DNA from: Ruminiclostridium sufflavum DSM 19573
GTDB taxonomy: Bacteria > Bacillota > Clostridia > Acetivibrionales > DSM-1351
Direction: 5' to 3'
Assembly (NCBI RefSeq): GCF_003208175.1
Contig: NZ_QKMR01000022.1
Span: forward strand, 1 to 64,000
Length of the DNA stretch: 64,000 bases
The translations under genes were made by a program, and so were the position numbers. This document shows positions 1-8,240 of the stretch, in pieces (position 1 is the first letter of the stretch; every line of letters begins with the position of its first letter). The notes beneath the pieces were generated by a model. The model did not search any database. It was not told the DNA's origin and saw nothing but the letters and a program-made list of their open reading frames with translations.

Positions 1-172
1 GATGCCCTTCAAGTATCTCTACTCCTTTGTAGCTACATAATTGTATCAAAATTTCTCTGATACTCTGTTTGTATTGATTATATATCGCCTTTCGTCTATA
101 CTTTGGAGTGAACACTATATGATATTTACACATCCATTTTGTGTGAGCTAAGCTGTGTTCCTTATTTGCCAT
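1..172 (-). CDS. tnpA: IS200/IS605-family TnpA transposase, N-terminal part (cut by window edge)
   Basis: The first 57 codons of a single-stranded-DNA transposase of the Y1/HUH type. On the minus strand an ATG at 172 is followed by a reading frame containing TKWMCKYHIVFTPKYRRK, the characteristic N-terminal block of IS200 TnpA, and later YKGVEILEGH, which in the family lies just before the HVH of the HUH metal site. The frame is open to the window edge, so I cannot tell whether the gene is intact. A strong ribosome site (GAGGAAAGG) lies just upstream but is buried in a stem-loop. TnpA cuts and joins the element ends through a tyrosine. The gene lies downstream of the sulfate-binding protein gene and reads in the same direction. 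Confidence 0.9.
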   Translation of the reverse strand, partial: MANKEHSLAHTKWMCKYHIVFTPKYRRKAIYNQYKQSIREILIQLCSYKGVEILEGH

Positions 173-173
173 T

Positions 174-240
174 AAAATCACCTTTCCTCTCGTTAATTTA
201 GTAGCTTGAACAACTCTATTTTAACGAAAAGGTGATTTTT
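174..240 (-). promoter_or_regulatory. IS200 translation-repressing stem-loop over the tnpA ribosome site
   Basis: The arms at about 174-196 and 221-240 are complementary (AAAATCACCTTTTCGTTAA upstream against TTAACGAGAGGAAAGGTGA around the Shine-Dalgarno site, minus strand). The leader can therefore fold back over the ribosome site. IS200 elements are known to restrain tnpA translation with such a hairpin. Confidence 0.75.
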
Positions 241-260
241 TTGTATAACTTCTGTCGCGC

Positions 261-275
261 ACCCGCATAGCGGGT
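261..275. mobile_element. IS200 left-end subterminal hairpin
   Basis: ACCCGC (261-266), loop ATA, GCGGGT (270-275). It lies outside the tnpA leader in the position where IS200/IS605 elements carry the hairpin recognised by TnpA. The exact element tip, expected a little to the right (about 280-300), cannot be fixed without a second copy. Confidence 0.6.
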
Positions 276-349
276 GGTTTATTGTTTCGCATGGCTCATT
301 TCTCTGCCGAGAAACTTGCCTTATGCTCAACAGGCTAAAGCCCATAAAT

Positions 350-376
350 AAAAAGAGGGCAATAAGATCGCCCTCT
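350..376 (-). terminator. Intrinsic terminator of the sulfate-binding protein gene
   Basis: Stem AGAGGGC/GCCCTCT (354-360 with 370-376), followed on the minus strand by TTTTTATTT. It lies 14 bases past the stop codon, so the binding-protein gene is probably transcribed alone. Confidence 0.8.
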
Positions 377-390
377 AAGCCGTCTGAATT

Positions 391-1455
391 TTACTTTTTG
401 TAAATCTGATCAAAGATGGCACCATCCTCAAAGAACTTGCTATTGGCAGCATTCCATCCTCCAAAATCATCATCGATGTTGACCAGCTTGACATTCAGAT
501 TAAACGTGCCCGAAAACTCCTTCAGGAGGTCTTGGTTTGACGGGCGATAGAACCAAGCTCCCTCAATGCGCTGAGCTTCATCAGTATAGAGATATTCAAG
601 GTAGGCTTCAGAAACCTCACGCGTGCCATGCTTATCAACATTTTCGTCAACTACCGCAACAGAGGGCTGTGCCAGAATGCTTATTGACGGAGTTACAATT
701 TCGAATTCGTCCGGATGCTCCTTTTGAGAAAGGAAGGCCTCGTTTTCCCATGCGAGGAGAACATCACCCTGCTTATTTTCAACAAAGGTTGTTGTCGCAC
801 CGCGTGCGCCGGAATCCAAAACAGTTACATTAGCATACAAATCCTTTACAAACTGGGTTGTTTTCGTCTCATCACCATTATAAAGCCTGAGTGCAAAGGC
901 CCATGCCGCAAGGAAATTCCATTTTGCACCGCCGGATGTTTTTGGAGAAGGGGTAATCACTTCCACACCCGGCTTAACGATATCGTCCCAATCCTTAATA
1001 TTCCTTGGATTGCCCTTGCGGACAAGAAAAACTATTGTGGAGGTGTACGGGGAACTTTTCAGAGACAACCGGTCAACCCAGCCATCGTTAATTAATCCCG
1101 CCTTATGTATTTCATCAATGTCGCCCTCAAGTGCAAGAGTAACCACGTCTGCTTCGTTGCCTTCAATAACTGCGTTTGCCTGTTTACCTGACCCTGCATG
1201 TGACTGAGTGATAATTACTTCCTGTCCGGTTTTATTCTTCCAGTATTCTGCAAAGGCTTCATTGAACTCAACATAGAGTTCACGGGTAGGATCATAGGAA
1301 ATATTCAGAATTTCGACCTTAGCCAGACGGTTTGCGGCTTTGTCATTGTTTATGCCTGTGTCAGAATTGGCAGTACTGCCGCTGTTTGAAGAGCAACCTG
1401 CCAGAATGCCGAGCATAAGCGTAAGGGCTAGCATAAGTGCAAATAATCTTTTCAT
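391..1455 (-). CDS. sbp: Sulfate/thiosulfate ABC transporter substrate-binding lipoprotein
   Basis: A 354-residue extracellular solute-binding protein for sulfate or thiosulfate uptake. It has a lipoprotein signal (hydrophobic residues 4-18, lipobox LAGC with Cys21). The Sbp/CysP family blocks are clear: NISYDPTRELY near 50, the ligand-loop region SHAGSGKQANAV near 85, GNEADVVTLAL, and YTDEAQ near the C-terminus. The length matches the family. The permeases and ATPase normally encoded next to it (CysT, CysW, CysA) are not in this window; a terminator and an IS200 element follow instead. Its own strong promoter with flanking dyads lies upstream, which suggests regulation by sulfur or cysteine supply. 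The family call is firm; sulfate versus thiosulfate cannot be decided. Confidence 0.93.
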   Translation of the reverse strand: MKRLFALMLALTLMLGILAGCSSNSGSTANSDTGINNDKAANRLAKVEILNISYDPTRELYVEFNEAFAEYWKNKTGQEVIITQSHAGSGKQANAVIEGNEADVVTLALEGDIDEIHKAGLINDGWVDRLSLKSSPYTSTIVFLVRKGNPRNIKDWDDIVKPGVEVITPSPKTSGGAKWNFLAAWAFALRLYNGDETKTTQFVKDLYANVTVLDSGARGATTTFVENKQGDVLLAWENEAFLSQKEHPDEFEIVTPSISILAQPSVAVVDENVDKHGTREVSEAYLEYLYTDEAQRIEGAWFYRPSNQDLLKEFSGTFNLNVKLVNIDDDFGGWNAANSKFFEDGAIFDQIYKK

Positions 1456-1511
1456 GAAAAACCCTCTCTCATATAATAATTTTGTTTTTTGCAGATATAA
1501 TATTCTTTTCT

Positions 1512-1601
1512 TATCATATTAAACATATAGGTTTAATATGATATAAGTATAATGGCAGATTTTCCATTTTTCAATACAGATTTACGCAATCGGTTGCGTA
1601 A
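1512..1601 (-). promoter_or_regulatory. Promoter of the sulfate-binding protein gene with two dyad operators
   Basis: On the minus strand, -35 TTGAAA (1569-1574), a 17-base spacer and -10 TATACT (1546-1551). Around the start point lies a perfect 13-base inverted repeat (TATCATATTAAAC, 1512-1524, with its complement at 1531-1543, 6-base loop). Directly upstream of the -35 lies a second dyad, TTACGCAATCGGTTGCGTAA (1582-1601), built like a LacI-family operator. The first could also fold in the RNA. Which regulators bind is not known. Confidence 0.75.
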
Positions 1602-1613
1602 GCCTGCAGCAAA

Positions 1614-1671
1614 AAGCAAAAAAAGCGTTTAGGCTTCATACTCCTCTGAGTATGTGCTTCTAAACGCTTTT
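1614..1671 (-). terminator. Terminator at the end of the dihydroxyacetone kinase operon
   Basis: A long stem, AAAAGCGTTTAG (1621-1632) with CTAAACGCTTTT (1660-1671), with an inner CATACT/AGTATG pair. On the minus strand the second arm runs into TTTTTTTG. It lies 34 bases past the kinase stop codon. Confidence 0.85.
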
Positions 1672-1704
1672 AGCTTTGAATTTCTTAGATATATTCTACT
1701 TCCC

Positions 1705-3480
1705 TTAAAAGTCCTGAAACTTAATATTTTCATTTATTTCACTGAAAATGACTCCCAATGCGTGAGCTCCCGCATCAGGATATCCCAGGCTTCTTTCCCC
1801 TACTGTTCCTGCACGTCCCATCCTTGCTACAATGCCTTTTGTTTTCTCAGCTCCTTCAACAGCAGCCTGTGCGCCCTTCATAAAGGCCTCCTTAATAGTT
1901 TCCTTATTCCCGGCACATTTTGACATTGCTTCCGCACATGGTATCAATGCATCCATTAATGTTTTGTCTCCAATACCCGCACCCCTGCCAAAGGTTCTTT
2001 CTCCTGTTGCTTGTATTCCGGAAACTGCTGCCTGAAGCATCTCTGCCAGATCATCAATCGATGCCTCTTTCTTTTTGCCGATACTCCTGCCGGCAGCCCT
2101 GAAGGCAGAGCCCCATATAGGACCTGAAGCACCTCCGCAGTACTCCATTATGACCATTGAGCATGCCTCCAGAAAGCTTCCCATATCTTCGCATTTATTC
2201 TCCAGTATTTCCTTCCATTCGTTTCTTAACTGCTTAAAGCCTTTTGAAATACTCATGCCAAAATCACCGTCTCCGGCATATGAATCTAATTCGCAGAAGG
2301 GCACCTCATTTTTTATGACAATCTCACCCATCTTTTTTATTATGAATGTAAGATTATCCAAGGTAAGCTTATTATCAGCAATGCTGTCCGATGACGTATC
2401 AAAAATTGTGCCTCTTTCCGATTGTGTCTTTTCTTCCTGTTTCATCAATTCATCACCGCTGTTTGAAGGCTGTGCCGTTCCTGAAACTATAAATGCAGGA
2501 GCCTCACTCTTCTTGAAAAGCAGCTCTTCCAGCTCATCATCCAATTTCATAATTGAAACGGAGGCTCCGGCCATATCAATGCTGGTCATATAATTACCCA
2601 CAAAGATTTTCACAGGTGTAATTCCCTCTTCTGCAAGTATTTTATTTACAGAATTATTTAAAAGATAGAGTTCTTGCAAAGGCGAGCCTCCAAAACCATT
2701 AATCAGCAATGCAAGCCTCGGAGAAGCACCGCTTTCTTTAAGCCTTAAATCTTTTAAAAGGGCCTTGACCATCTTTTCAGCCAAAGCATCGGCAGAAGTA
2801 ATTTTTTCTCTTTTTATACCGGGTTCGCCATGTATACCAACACCGTATTCTATTTCGTCAGCTCCCAATTCAAATGTCGGTGTTCCTTTTGCAGGCACTG
2901 TGCATGAAGTAAGTGCAAAGCCTATACTGCGCACATTTGAAGCAGCCTTTTGTGCTATCCGTTTGACATCCTCAAGCTCCAAGCCCGATTCAGCGGCAGC
3001 TCCGGCAATTTTATGCACCAGCACTGTTCCTGCAACGCCTCGTCTTCCAACCGTATATAGGCTGTCCTCAACAGCGATATCGTCATCAACCCTTATATAG
3101 TCAACCTTTATACCATCTTCACCTGCTAAAAAAGCGGCATTTTTAAAATTCATCATATCTCCGCTATAGTTTTTAATTATCAGCAAGGTTCCCTTTTTGC
3201 CTGCTGTAGCCTTAATTGCCTGATATACCTGAATTTGCGACGGTGATGCAAAAACATCTCCACAAACTGCCGCATCCAGCATTCCCTTTCCCACAAATCC
3301 TGCATGTGAAGGTTCGTGTCCACTGCCGCCTCCGCTGATTAATGTAACCTTGCTGTCATTGATTTCTCTTTTTTTAATAATTTTATATTTGCCTAAAAAT
3401 TCAAGCTCGGGATGTGCAAGTACAATCCCCTTGCACATTTCCTGTACAACTGTGTCCGGTGAGTTTATAATCTTTTTCAT
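1705..3480 (-). CDS. Dihydroxyacetone kinase, single-chain DhaK-DhaL type
   Basis: An ATP-dependent kinase of dihydroxyacetone or a related short ketose, 591 residues, with both domains in one chain. The DhaK domain (about 1-330) has GGGSGHEPSHAG at 50-61 and the substrate-binding His217 in GVGIHGEPG. The DhaL nucleotide domain (about 370-591) has the metal-binding DSYAGDGDFG at 399-408, GGASGPIWG near 455, and GIGDKTLMDAL. The one-chain layout matches ATP-using enzymes rather than PTS-dependent ones, which have separate DhaK, DhaL and DhaM subunits. It starts 2 bases after the glycerol dehydrogenase stop, with AAGGAG inside that gene's end, so the two are co-translated. Family members also act on erythrulose, so the substrate is an inference. 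Confidence 0.93.
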   Translation of the reverse strand: MKKIINSPDTVVQEMCKGIVLAHPELEFLGKYKIIKKREINDSKVTLISGGGSGHEPSHAGFVGKGMLDAAVCGDVFASPSQIQVYQAIKATAGKKGTLLIIKNYSGDMMNFKNAAFLAGEDGIKVDYIRVDDDIAVEDSLYTVGRRGVAGTVLVHKIAGAAAESGLELEDVKRIAQKAASNVRSIGFALTSCTVPAKGTPTFELGADEIEYGVGIHGEPGIKREKITSADALAEKMVKALLKDLRLKESGASPRLALLINGFGGSPLQELYLLNNSVNKILAEEGITPVKIFVGNYMTSIDMAGASVSIMKLDDELEELLFKKSEAPAFIVSGTAQPSNSGDELMKQEEKTQSERGTIFDTSSDSIADNKLTLDNLTFIIKKMGEIVIKNEVPFCELDSYAGDGDFGMSISKGFKQLRNEWKEILENKCEDMGSFLEACSMVIMEYCGGASGPIWGSAFRAAGRSIGKKKEASIDDLAEMLQAAVSGIQATGERTFGRGAGIGDKTLMDALIPCAEAMSKCAGNKETIKEAFMKGAQAAVEGAEKTKGIVARMGRAGTVGERSLGYPDAGAHALGVIFSEINENIKFQDF

Positions 3481-3482
3481 AG

Positions 3483-4619
3483 CTAAGCTCCTTTACTGCT
3501 TTTGAAGTCACTTCCAATTCTATCTGCAGTTTTTATAGCCGCGGCTACAGCCTCTGCTGAAACAAAAAACGGCATTGAATGTATTGATTCTTCAGGAATA
3601 CAAGCCTTTTCGGCAACAAGCATCAGCTCTTCATCGGATATCTGTGAAACACCTATATCAGCCAGACATACCGGAAGCCCTACTTTTGAACAAAAGGTCA
3701 GTACTTCTTCTATTTCATTCTCCGGTGCATTTTCGAGTACCAATTGTGCCAATGTCCCAAATGCCACCTTCTCACCATGATAATACCTGTGTGTGCCTTC
3801 CAGTATGGTAAGTCCGTCATGAATCGCATGTGCCGCCGCCAAGCCGCCGCTTTCAAAGCCAAGACCTGAAAGCAGTATATTAGCCTCGACTATATTTTCC
3901 AGTGCCTGTGTAACGCACCTGTTTTCGCATGACAGCTTTGCCTTTAACCCGTCTTTCATTAAAGTCTGATAGCATAAAGCAGCCAATGCCATTGCAGTAT
4001 TAGTCCCCTTTGCTTCCTTGCAGGCTTTTTCCCTGTATCCGCAGGGCAAGCCTGCATTGACATTTGAAAAGGAGCTTGCTGTCGCCCTTGCTTCAAAATA
4101 GGTTGAAAGTGCATCCCCCATGCCTGATACCAAAAATCTGACAGGTGCTTTTGCAATTACAGAAGTGTCCACCAGTACCACACTGGGACTTTGCTTGAAA
4201 TAAGCATAATCATCAAATTTTCCCTCTTCTGTATACAAAACGGCGGAATGGCTTGTAGGTGCATCTGTGGCGGCGATTGTAGGCACAATTATCAGCGCTT
4301 CGCCTTCTGCTACACACTTTGCCGTATCAATTGCCTTTCCTCCTCCCAATCCAATCGTACAAGCGCAGGATTTTTCCTTTGCAAGCTCCTTCAAACGGCC
4401 AACCTCACGGCGTGAGCATTCGCCTCCGAAATCGCTTTCAACAAAATCAATTCCAAATTTCTCTTTTGTAATATCCAGCTTTTCTTTTATTCTGGAGATA
4501 TCGTCCTTGTGTGCAATCAGCAGTGCCGATTTCCCGAAGGAGCTTACAAAGTACCCCAGATTTAAAAGCTCATCCTCTCCCTGAACATACTTGCATGGAC
4601 TGATAAATGCTTTTCTCAT
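3483..4619 (-). CDS. gldA: Glycerol dehydrogenase (iron/zinc-dependent alcohol dehydrogenase family)
   Basis: A 378-residue cytoplasmic NAD-linked dehydrogenase interconverting glycerol and dihydroxyacetone. The NAD-binding loop GLGGGKAIDTAK (about 93-104) and the GldA signature PTIAATDAPTSHSAV (about 113-127) are present. Metal ligands are the Asp of GMGDALSTYFEA and the His residues of AAHAIHDGL and YYHGEKVAFG. It starts with ATG after a GGAGG site. It is immediately upstream of the dihydroxyacetone kinase, so the pair could turn glycerol, or a vicinal-diol fragment made by the upstream enzymes, into dihydroxyacetone phosphate for glycolysis. A 239-base gap with a palindromic repeat separates it from the beta-glucosidase gene, so it may also be transcribed from its own promoter. 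Confidence 0.9.
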   Translation of the reverse strand: MRKAFISPCKYVQGEDELLNLGYFVSSFGKSALLIAHKDDISRIKEKLDITKEKFGIDFVESDFGGECSRREVGRLKELAKEKSCACTIGLGGGKAIDTAKCVAEGEALIIVPTIAATDAPTSHSAVLYTEEGKFDDYAYFKQSPSVVLVDTSVIAKAPVRFLVSGMGDALSTYFEARATASSFSNVNAGLPCGYREKACKEAKGTNTAMALAALCYQTLMKDGLKAKLSCENRCVTQALENIVEANILLSGLGFESGGLAAAHAIHDGLTILEGTHRYYHGEKVAFGTLAQLVLENAPENEIEEVLTFCSKVGLPVCLADIGVSQISDEELMLVAEKACIPEESIHSMPFFVSAEAVAAAIKTADRIGSDFKSSKGA

Positions 4620-4699
4620 TGTTAATCCTCCAATCGCTAATTTATTTAATTACTCAGCTCTCCCAGTTAAAAATTGCAGCTTTTAAGCTTATTGCCGCA

Positions 4700-4767
4700 A
4701 AAGTCAATTACTATCGCCAGAAAAACGATATTCTATCGTTGCGAAGGCTTGAACCGTAATTGACTTT
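4700..4767. repeat. Intergenic palindromic repeat, copy 1 (short form)
   Basis: 68 bp with ends AAAGTCAATTAC (4700-4711) and GTAATTGACTTT (4756-4767). An inner stem AACGATA/TATCGTT sits at 4724-4740. The same ends recur in copies 5, 6, 10 and 12. Confidence 0.85.
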
Positions 4768-4858
4768 AGTAAGGATATAAATAATTCAAGCAATTATTTC
4801 ATCAACAAACCATTAATAAGCTTAAGCGCTGTAAACCTTTTTATGTGAAAACGCTGAA

Positions 4859-7123
4859 TTAATTATTATTTAAGATATTTATGAGCTCTTCAATCTTTTG
4901 CTCGCTTATAAGACCCTTGCTGAAATACACCAGAGATCTAAGAACTGTATAATGAATCATTTTATCCCTGAAATCGCTTCCGTCATCCTCCATGCCGTTA
5001 AATATCATTTCAAAGGCTTCGGGATATTGTTCCTCCAGTTCCTTGAACAGTATTTTTCCGGCAGGATTTTCTTTTATATCCCCAATGGTGGAATTTTTAT
5101 GATAAACCTTTTTTACCTTGTCTGCGGAATTTATTTTGACCCCGGCAGTCAGTCTTATATCTTCTGAAGAAGCACCAATCAGTATCTCAAATTCTCCCTC
5201 TTCAACTATAAATGCCTGTTCCCTTGTACAGAAATGTGAAAACGCGGAGCCTTCAATCTTTACGGTTACTTCCTTTTCCTCACCGGCTGCCAATTCCAGC
5301 TTTCCAAACTGCTTCAGCTCGCTTGCCTGTTTATTGAGTTCTCCTTCGGCGTTTCTTATATATATCTGATATATTTCTTTTCCTTGCCTGTCTCCGGAAT
5401 TCTTTACCTTAAAATTAAGAAGGATATCCTCACCGGCATCAAAGACCTTTGCCTCCAGCCTTAAAGCGCTGTACTCAAAGCTTGTATATGACAAGCCGTG
5501 CCCAAAGCAGAATAAGGGGTTTATTTTTTTCCTTCCATAATATCTGTAGCCTGTAAAGACTGATTCCCTGTAATATACCTCGTCATCCTCACCGGGGAAA
5601 TTCAGATATGACGGATTGTGCTCCAAAGCAACAGGAAAAGATTCCGCAAGCTTTCCGCACGGATTTGATATCCCCAGTAAAAGCTCACAAACAGCACCTG
5701 CCCCTGCCTGTCCCCATAAATAGCCTTCCATTACGGCTCCGGCATTGTCTATCCACGGCATGGCAACCGGAGCACCATTAGACAAGACCACAATTACATT
5801 CCGGTTAACCTTGCAAATTTCGTTTATCAAGCATATATGAGAAGCCGGCATATCCATATGCTTCCTGTCATACCCTTCTGATTCATAGTTTTCCGGAAGT
5901 CCGGCAAATATTACTGTCTTCTGTGCACCGGAAGCTATTTTTATGGCCTCCTTTATTAATTCCTCATCAGGAATATCACTATTCAAGCTATAGCCCGGGG
6001 CAAAAGGAATTTCACGGTTTAAAAGCTTACACATCTCATCATAAGCCGATTCCAACCGGGTAGGAATTACATGTGAGCTTCCTCCTCCTTCAAACCTTGA
6101 CTGCTTTGCAAACATCCCGATAAAGGCTATGTCCTCGCTTTTTGATAATGGAAGCATATTCTGCTCATTTTTCAGCAATACTATACATTCTCCGGCTATT
6201 TTCCGCGCCCTTTTATGGTTTATATCCTTGATATCCGCGGATATCTTTTCAGCTTTATTTTCAACAGCCTTAAAAATCAATTCCAGCAATCTTCCTACCG
6301 ATTTATCAACTGTTTCAATATCAAGCTCTGCTTCATTTACGGCATTTATAATCTTTTGAGTATTAACCATTCCGGAAGAAGGCATTTCAAGATCCAGTCC
6401 GGCCTTCAGGCATTCTACCCTGTCATTTACCGCACCCCAGTCGGAAACAACAATTCCGTCAAAGCCCCATTCATTTCTCAGAATATCTGTAAGAAGCCTC
6501 CTGCTTTCACAAACATATCCGCTGTTAACCCTATTGTAGGAACACATCACAGTCCATGGCTTCCCGATTTTTACCGCATACTCAAAGCTTTTCAGATATA
6601 TTTCCCTGAGGGCACGTTCATCAATGACCGCATTGACAGAGAGCCTTCTATGCTCCTGATTATTGGCAATATAATGCTTCAAAGAGGTACCCACACCCTC
6701 CGCTTGTACTCCTTTAATTATATGACCTGCCATAACTCCGGACAGATAAGGATCCTCCGACAGATATTCAAAATTCCTGCCGCATACGGGAGATCTTTTA
6801 ATATTGCAGCCCGGTCCCAAAACTATATTTACGCCTTCAAAGCCCGCTTCCTCCCCCATAGCCTTGCCAAAACTCTCCATCAGGTCTGTATCCCATGAGC
6901 AGGCAAGCAAGGATTCTGACGGAAAGCAGGTGCATGGCACAGTAGTGAGAGCTCCCTTGACCTCCTCCTGCTTGCGAAGGCCTGCAGGTCCGTCAGCCAC
7001 CATGATTTCAGGTATTCCAAGCCTCTTTACCGGCTCAGTATGCCAAAAATCCTTCCCTGATAAAATATTTGCTTTTTCTTCCAATGTCATTTCAGATATT
7101 AAAGCGTTTATTTTTTCATTCAT
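4859..7123 (-). CDS. Glycoside hydrolase family 3 beta-glucosidase, cytoplasmic
   Basis: A 754-residue retaining beta-glycosidase. The GH3 N-terminal barrel covers about 1-290, with KHYIANNQEHRR near 149-160 and the nucleophile Asp228 in GIVVSDWGAVNDR. The C-terminal alpha/beta domain follows; RESVFTGYRYYGRK probably carries the acid/base Glu. A fibronectin-like domain (about 575-660) follows, then an unusual 80-residue helical tail. There is no signal peptide, so it should act on an imported beta-linked disaccharide or glycoside. It sits behind a LacI-regulated ABC importer and several oxidoreductases, which supports uptake of a glycoside followed by cleavage and oxidation of an unusual aglycone or sugar. 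The exact substrate cannot be read from the sequence. Confidence 0.92.
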   Translation of the reverse strand: MNEKINALISEMTLEEKANILSGKDFWHTEPVKRLGIPEIMVADGPAGLRKQEEVKGALTTVPCTCFPSESLLACSWDTDLMESFGKAMGEEAGFEGVNIVLGPGCNIKRSPVCGRNFEYLSEDPYLSGVMAGHIIKGVQAEGVGTSLKHYIANNQEHRRLSVNAVIDERALREIYLKSFEYAVKIGKPWTVMCSYNRVNSGYVCESRRLLTDILRNEWGFDGIVVSDWGAVNDRVECLKAGLDLEMPSSGMVNTQKIINAVNEAELDIETVDKSVGRLLELIFKAVENKAEKISADIKDINHKRARKIAGECIVLLKNEQNMLPLSKSEDIAFIGMFAKQSRFEGGGSSHVIPTRLESAYDEMCKLLNREIPFAPGYSLNSDIPDEELIKEAIKIASGAQKTVIFAGLPENYESEGYDRKHMDMPASHICLINEICKVNRNVIVVLSNGAPVAMPWIDNAGAVMEGYLWGQAGAGAVCELLLGISNPCGKLAESFPVALEHNPSYLNFPGEDDEVYYRESVFTGYRYYGRKKINPLFCFGHGLSYTSFEYSALRLEAKVFDAGEDILLNFKVKNSGDRQGKEIYQIYIRNAEGELNKQASELKQFGKLELAAGEEKEVTVKIEGSAFSHFCTREQAFIVEEGEFEILIGASSEDIRLTAGVKINSADKVKKVYHKNSTIGDIKENPAGKILFKELEEQYPEAFEMIFNGMEDDGSDFRDKMIHYTVLRSLVYFSKGLISEQKIEELINILNNN

Positions 7124-7156
7124 AATTCAGCAACCATTCCTTTTCAAACAAACCAT

Positions 7157-7201
7157 GTTAATAGTATTAGCATTGTTAATAGTATTAACATTGTTAATAT
7201 T
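7157..7201. repeat. Tandem palindromic 18-bp repeat upstream of the GH3 gene
   Basis: Two full units of 18 bp (7157-7174 and 7175-7192) and a partial third. Each unit contains GTTAATAGTATTAAC (GTTAATA, centre G, TATTAAC), one position varying between units. It lies between the GH3 start and the upstream gene and overlaps that gene's stop codon. It could be an operator cluster. Confidence 0.7.
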
Positions 7202-8210
7202 GTATTGTTATCCTGCTTCCTGATTTTGACGCTTCCAATGCCGCAAATATGACCTTTAACGTTTTAACCGCATCACCCGCTGATATTGGTGATTTCATTC
7301 CATTTTCCACAGCATCCGAAAATGCATCGACTATCCCTGAACGTGTTTGCTCAGGCAGCTTGTATAATATTTTTTCCCCGTTTTTCTTAGTTACTTCAAC
7401 TCCATATTCAGGCGTTGCTCCAATCTTGATTACTCCGTTCTCACAATAAATTACATTTGAATTGTCAACCGCTCCGTAATTAGACCATGAGGCAGTAACC
7501 GTGCCCACAATTCCGCGGCTTGTTTCCATCAGACATATTGCATTGTCATCCACACTTATAGGTTCACCGTCGGAAGTTTTCTTATCAAGTGCTCCCACAA
7601 TTGCTGAAATTTTAACAAACTCATCCTCAAGCATCCATCTCATGAGGTCAATCTTATGAACTCCCAAGTCTCCCATTGCTCCTAAAATAGCCGCATTTTT
7701 ATTAAAAAACCATGTGTTTTTTGTTTTATCTATTCCCCAATTTTCGGGACCGCTATGAGAAAATTCTGTTTTAAAAAAAATAACCTTGCCCAATTCTCCC
7801 GAGCTGATAATCTCTTTTGCTTTTTTATGTGCTAGGTCCATTCTCTGGTTCTGCGCTATCATTAACAGCTTGCCGGCCTCCGCAGCCGCCTTGTCCATTG
7901 CAATACCATCCTCGACAGTGGTAGCCAGCGGCTTCTCACACAGCACATGCTTACCCGCCTTGAGAGATTTTACAGTTACCTCGGCATGAGTGGCATTTGA
8001 TGTGCATACTATAACTCCGTCAACATCATCATCCTTAAGCATATCCTCATAATTTTTATATACTTTTCCTCCGTATCTGCCTGCCAATTCCGCAGCTCTG
8101 TCCTCAAACAAGTCAAAAAATCCGGATATCTCTATATTAGGATTACTTTCACATTCAGGTGCATGACGGAAGCGTGTAATAGCCCCGCAGCCTATTATTC
8201 CTATTCTCAT
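7194..8210 (-). CDS. Gfo/Idh/MocA-family oxidoreductase
   Basis: An NAD(P)-dependent sugar or inositol dehydrogenase family protein, about 339 residues from the chosen start. The Rossmann fold opens with GIIGCGAITRFRHAP. The family EKP motif is in VLCEKPLATT, and the catalytic-loop signature in GAMGDLGVHKIDLMRW carries the conserved His and Asp. I chose the ATG at 8210 because GGAGGCG lies 6 bases upstream; an in-frame start at 8234 would add eight residues. It is the fourth metabolic gene after the importer and lies 30 bases downstream of a zinc-type dehydrogenase gene. Family members oxidise or epimerise a sugar hydroxyl; the substrate here is unknown. Confidence 0.9.
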   Translation of the reverse strand: MRIGIIGCGAITRFRHAPECESNPNIEISGFFDLFEDRAAELAGRYGGKVYKNYEDMLKDDDVDGVIVCTSNATHAEVTVKSLKAGKHVLCEKPLATTVEDGIAMDKAAAEAGKLLMIAQNQRMDLAHKKAKEIISSGELGKVIFFKTEFSHSGPENWGIDKTKNTWFFNKNAAILGAMGDLGVHKIDLMRWMLEDEFVKISAIVGALDKKTSDGEPISVDDNAICLMETSRGIVGTVTASWSNYGAVDNSNVIYCENGVIKIGATPEYGVEVTKKNGEKILYKLPEQTRSGIVDAFSDAVENGMKSPISAGDAVKTLKVIFAALEASKSGSRITIQY

Positions 8211-8240
8211 TTTCTTCGCCTCCATTTTAAGCAAATTTGT

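Noticed and set aside
6215-6898. 227-codon plus-strand frame inside the GH3 gene
   Set aside because: It is antisense to conserved GH3 catalytic blocks, with no start signal and no recognised domain.
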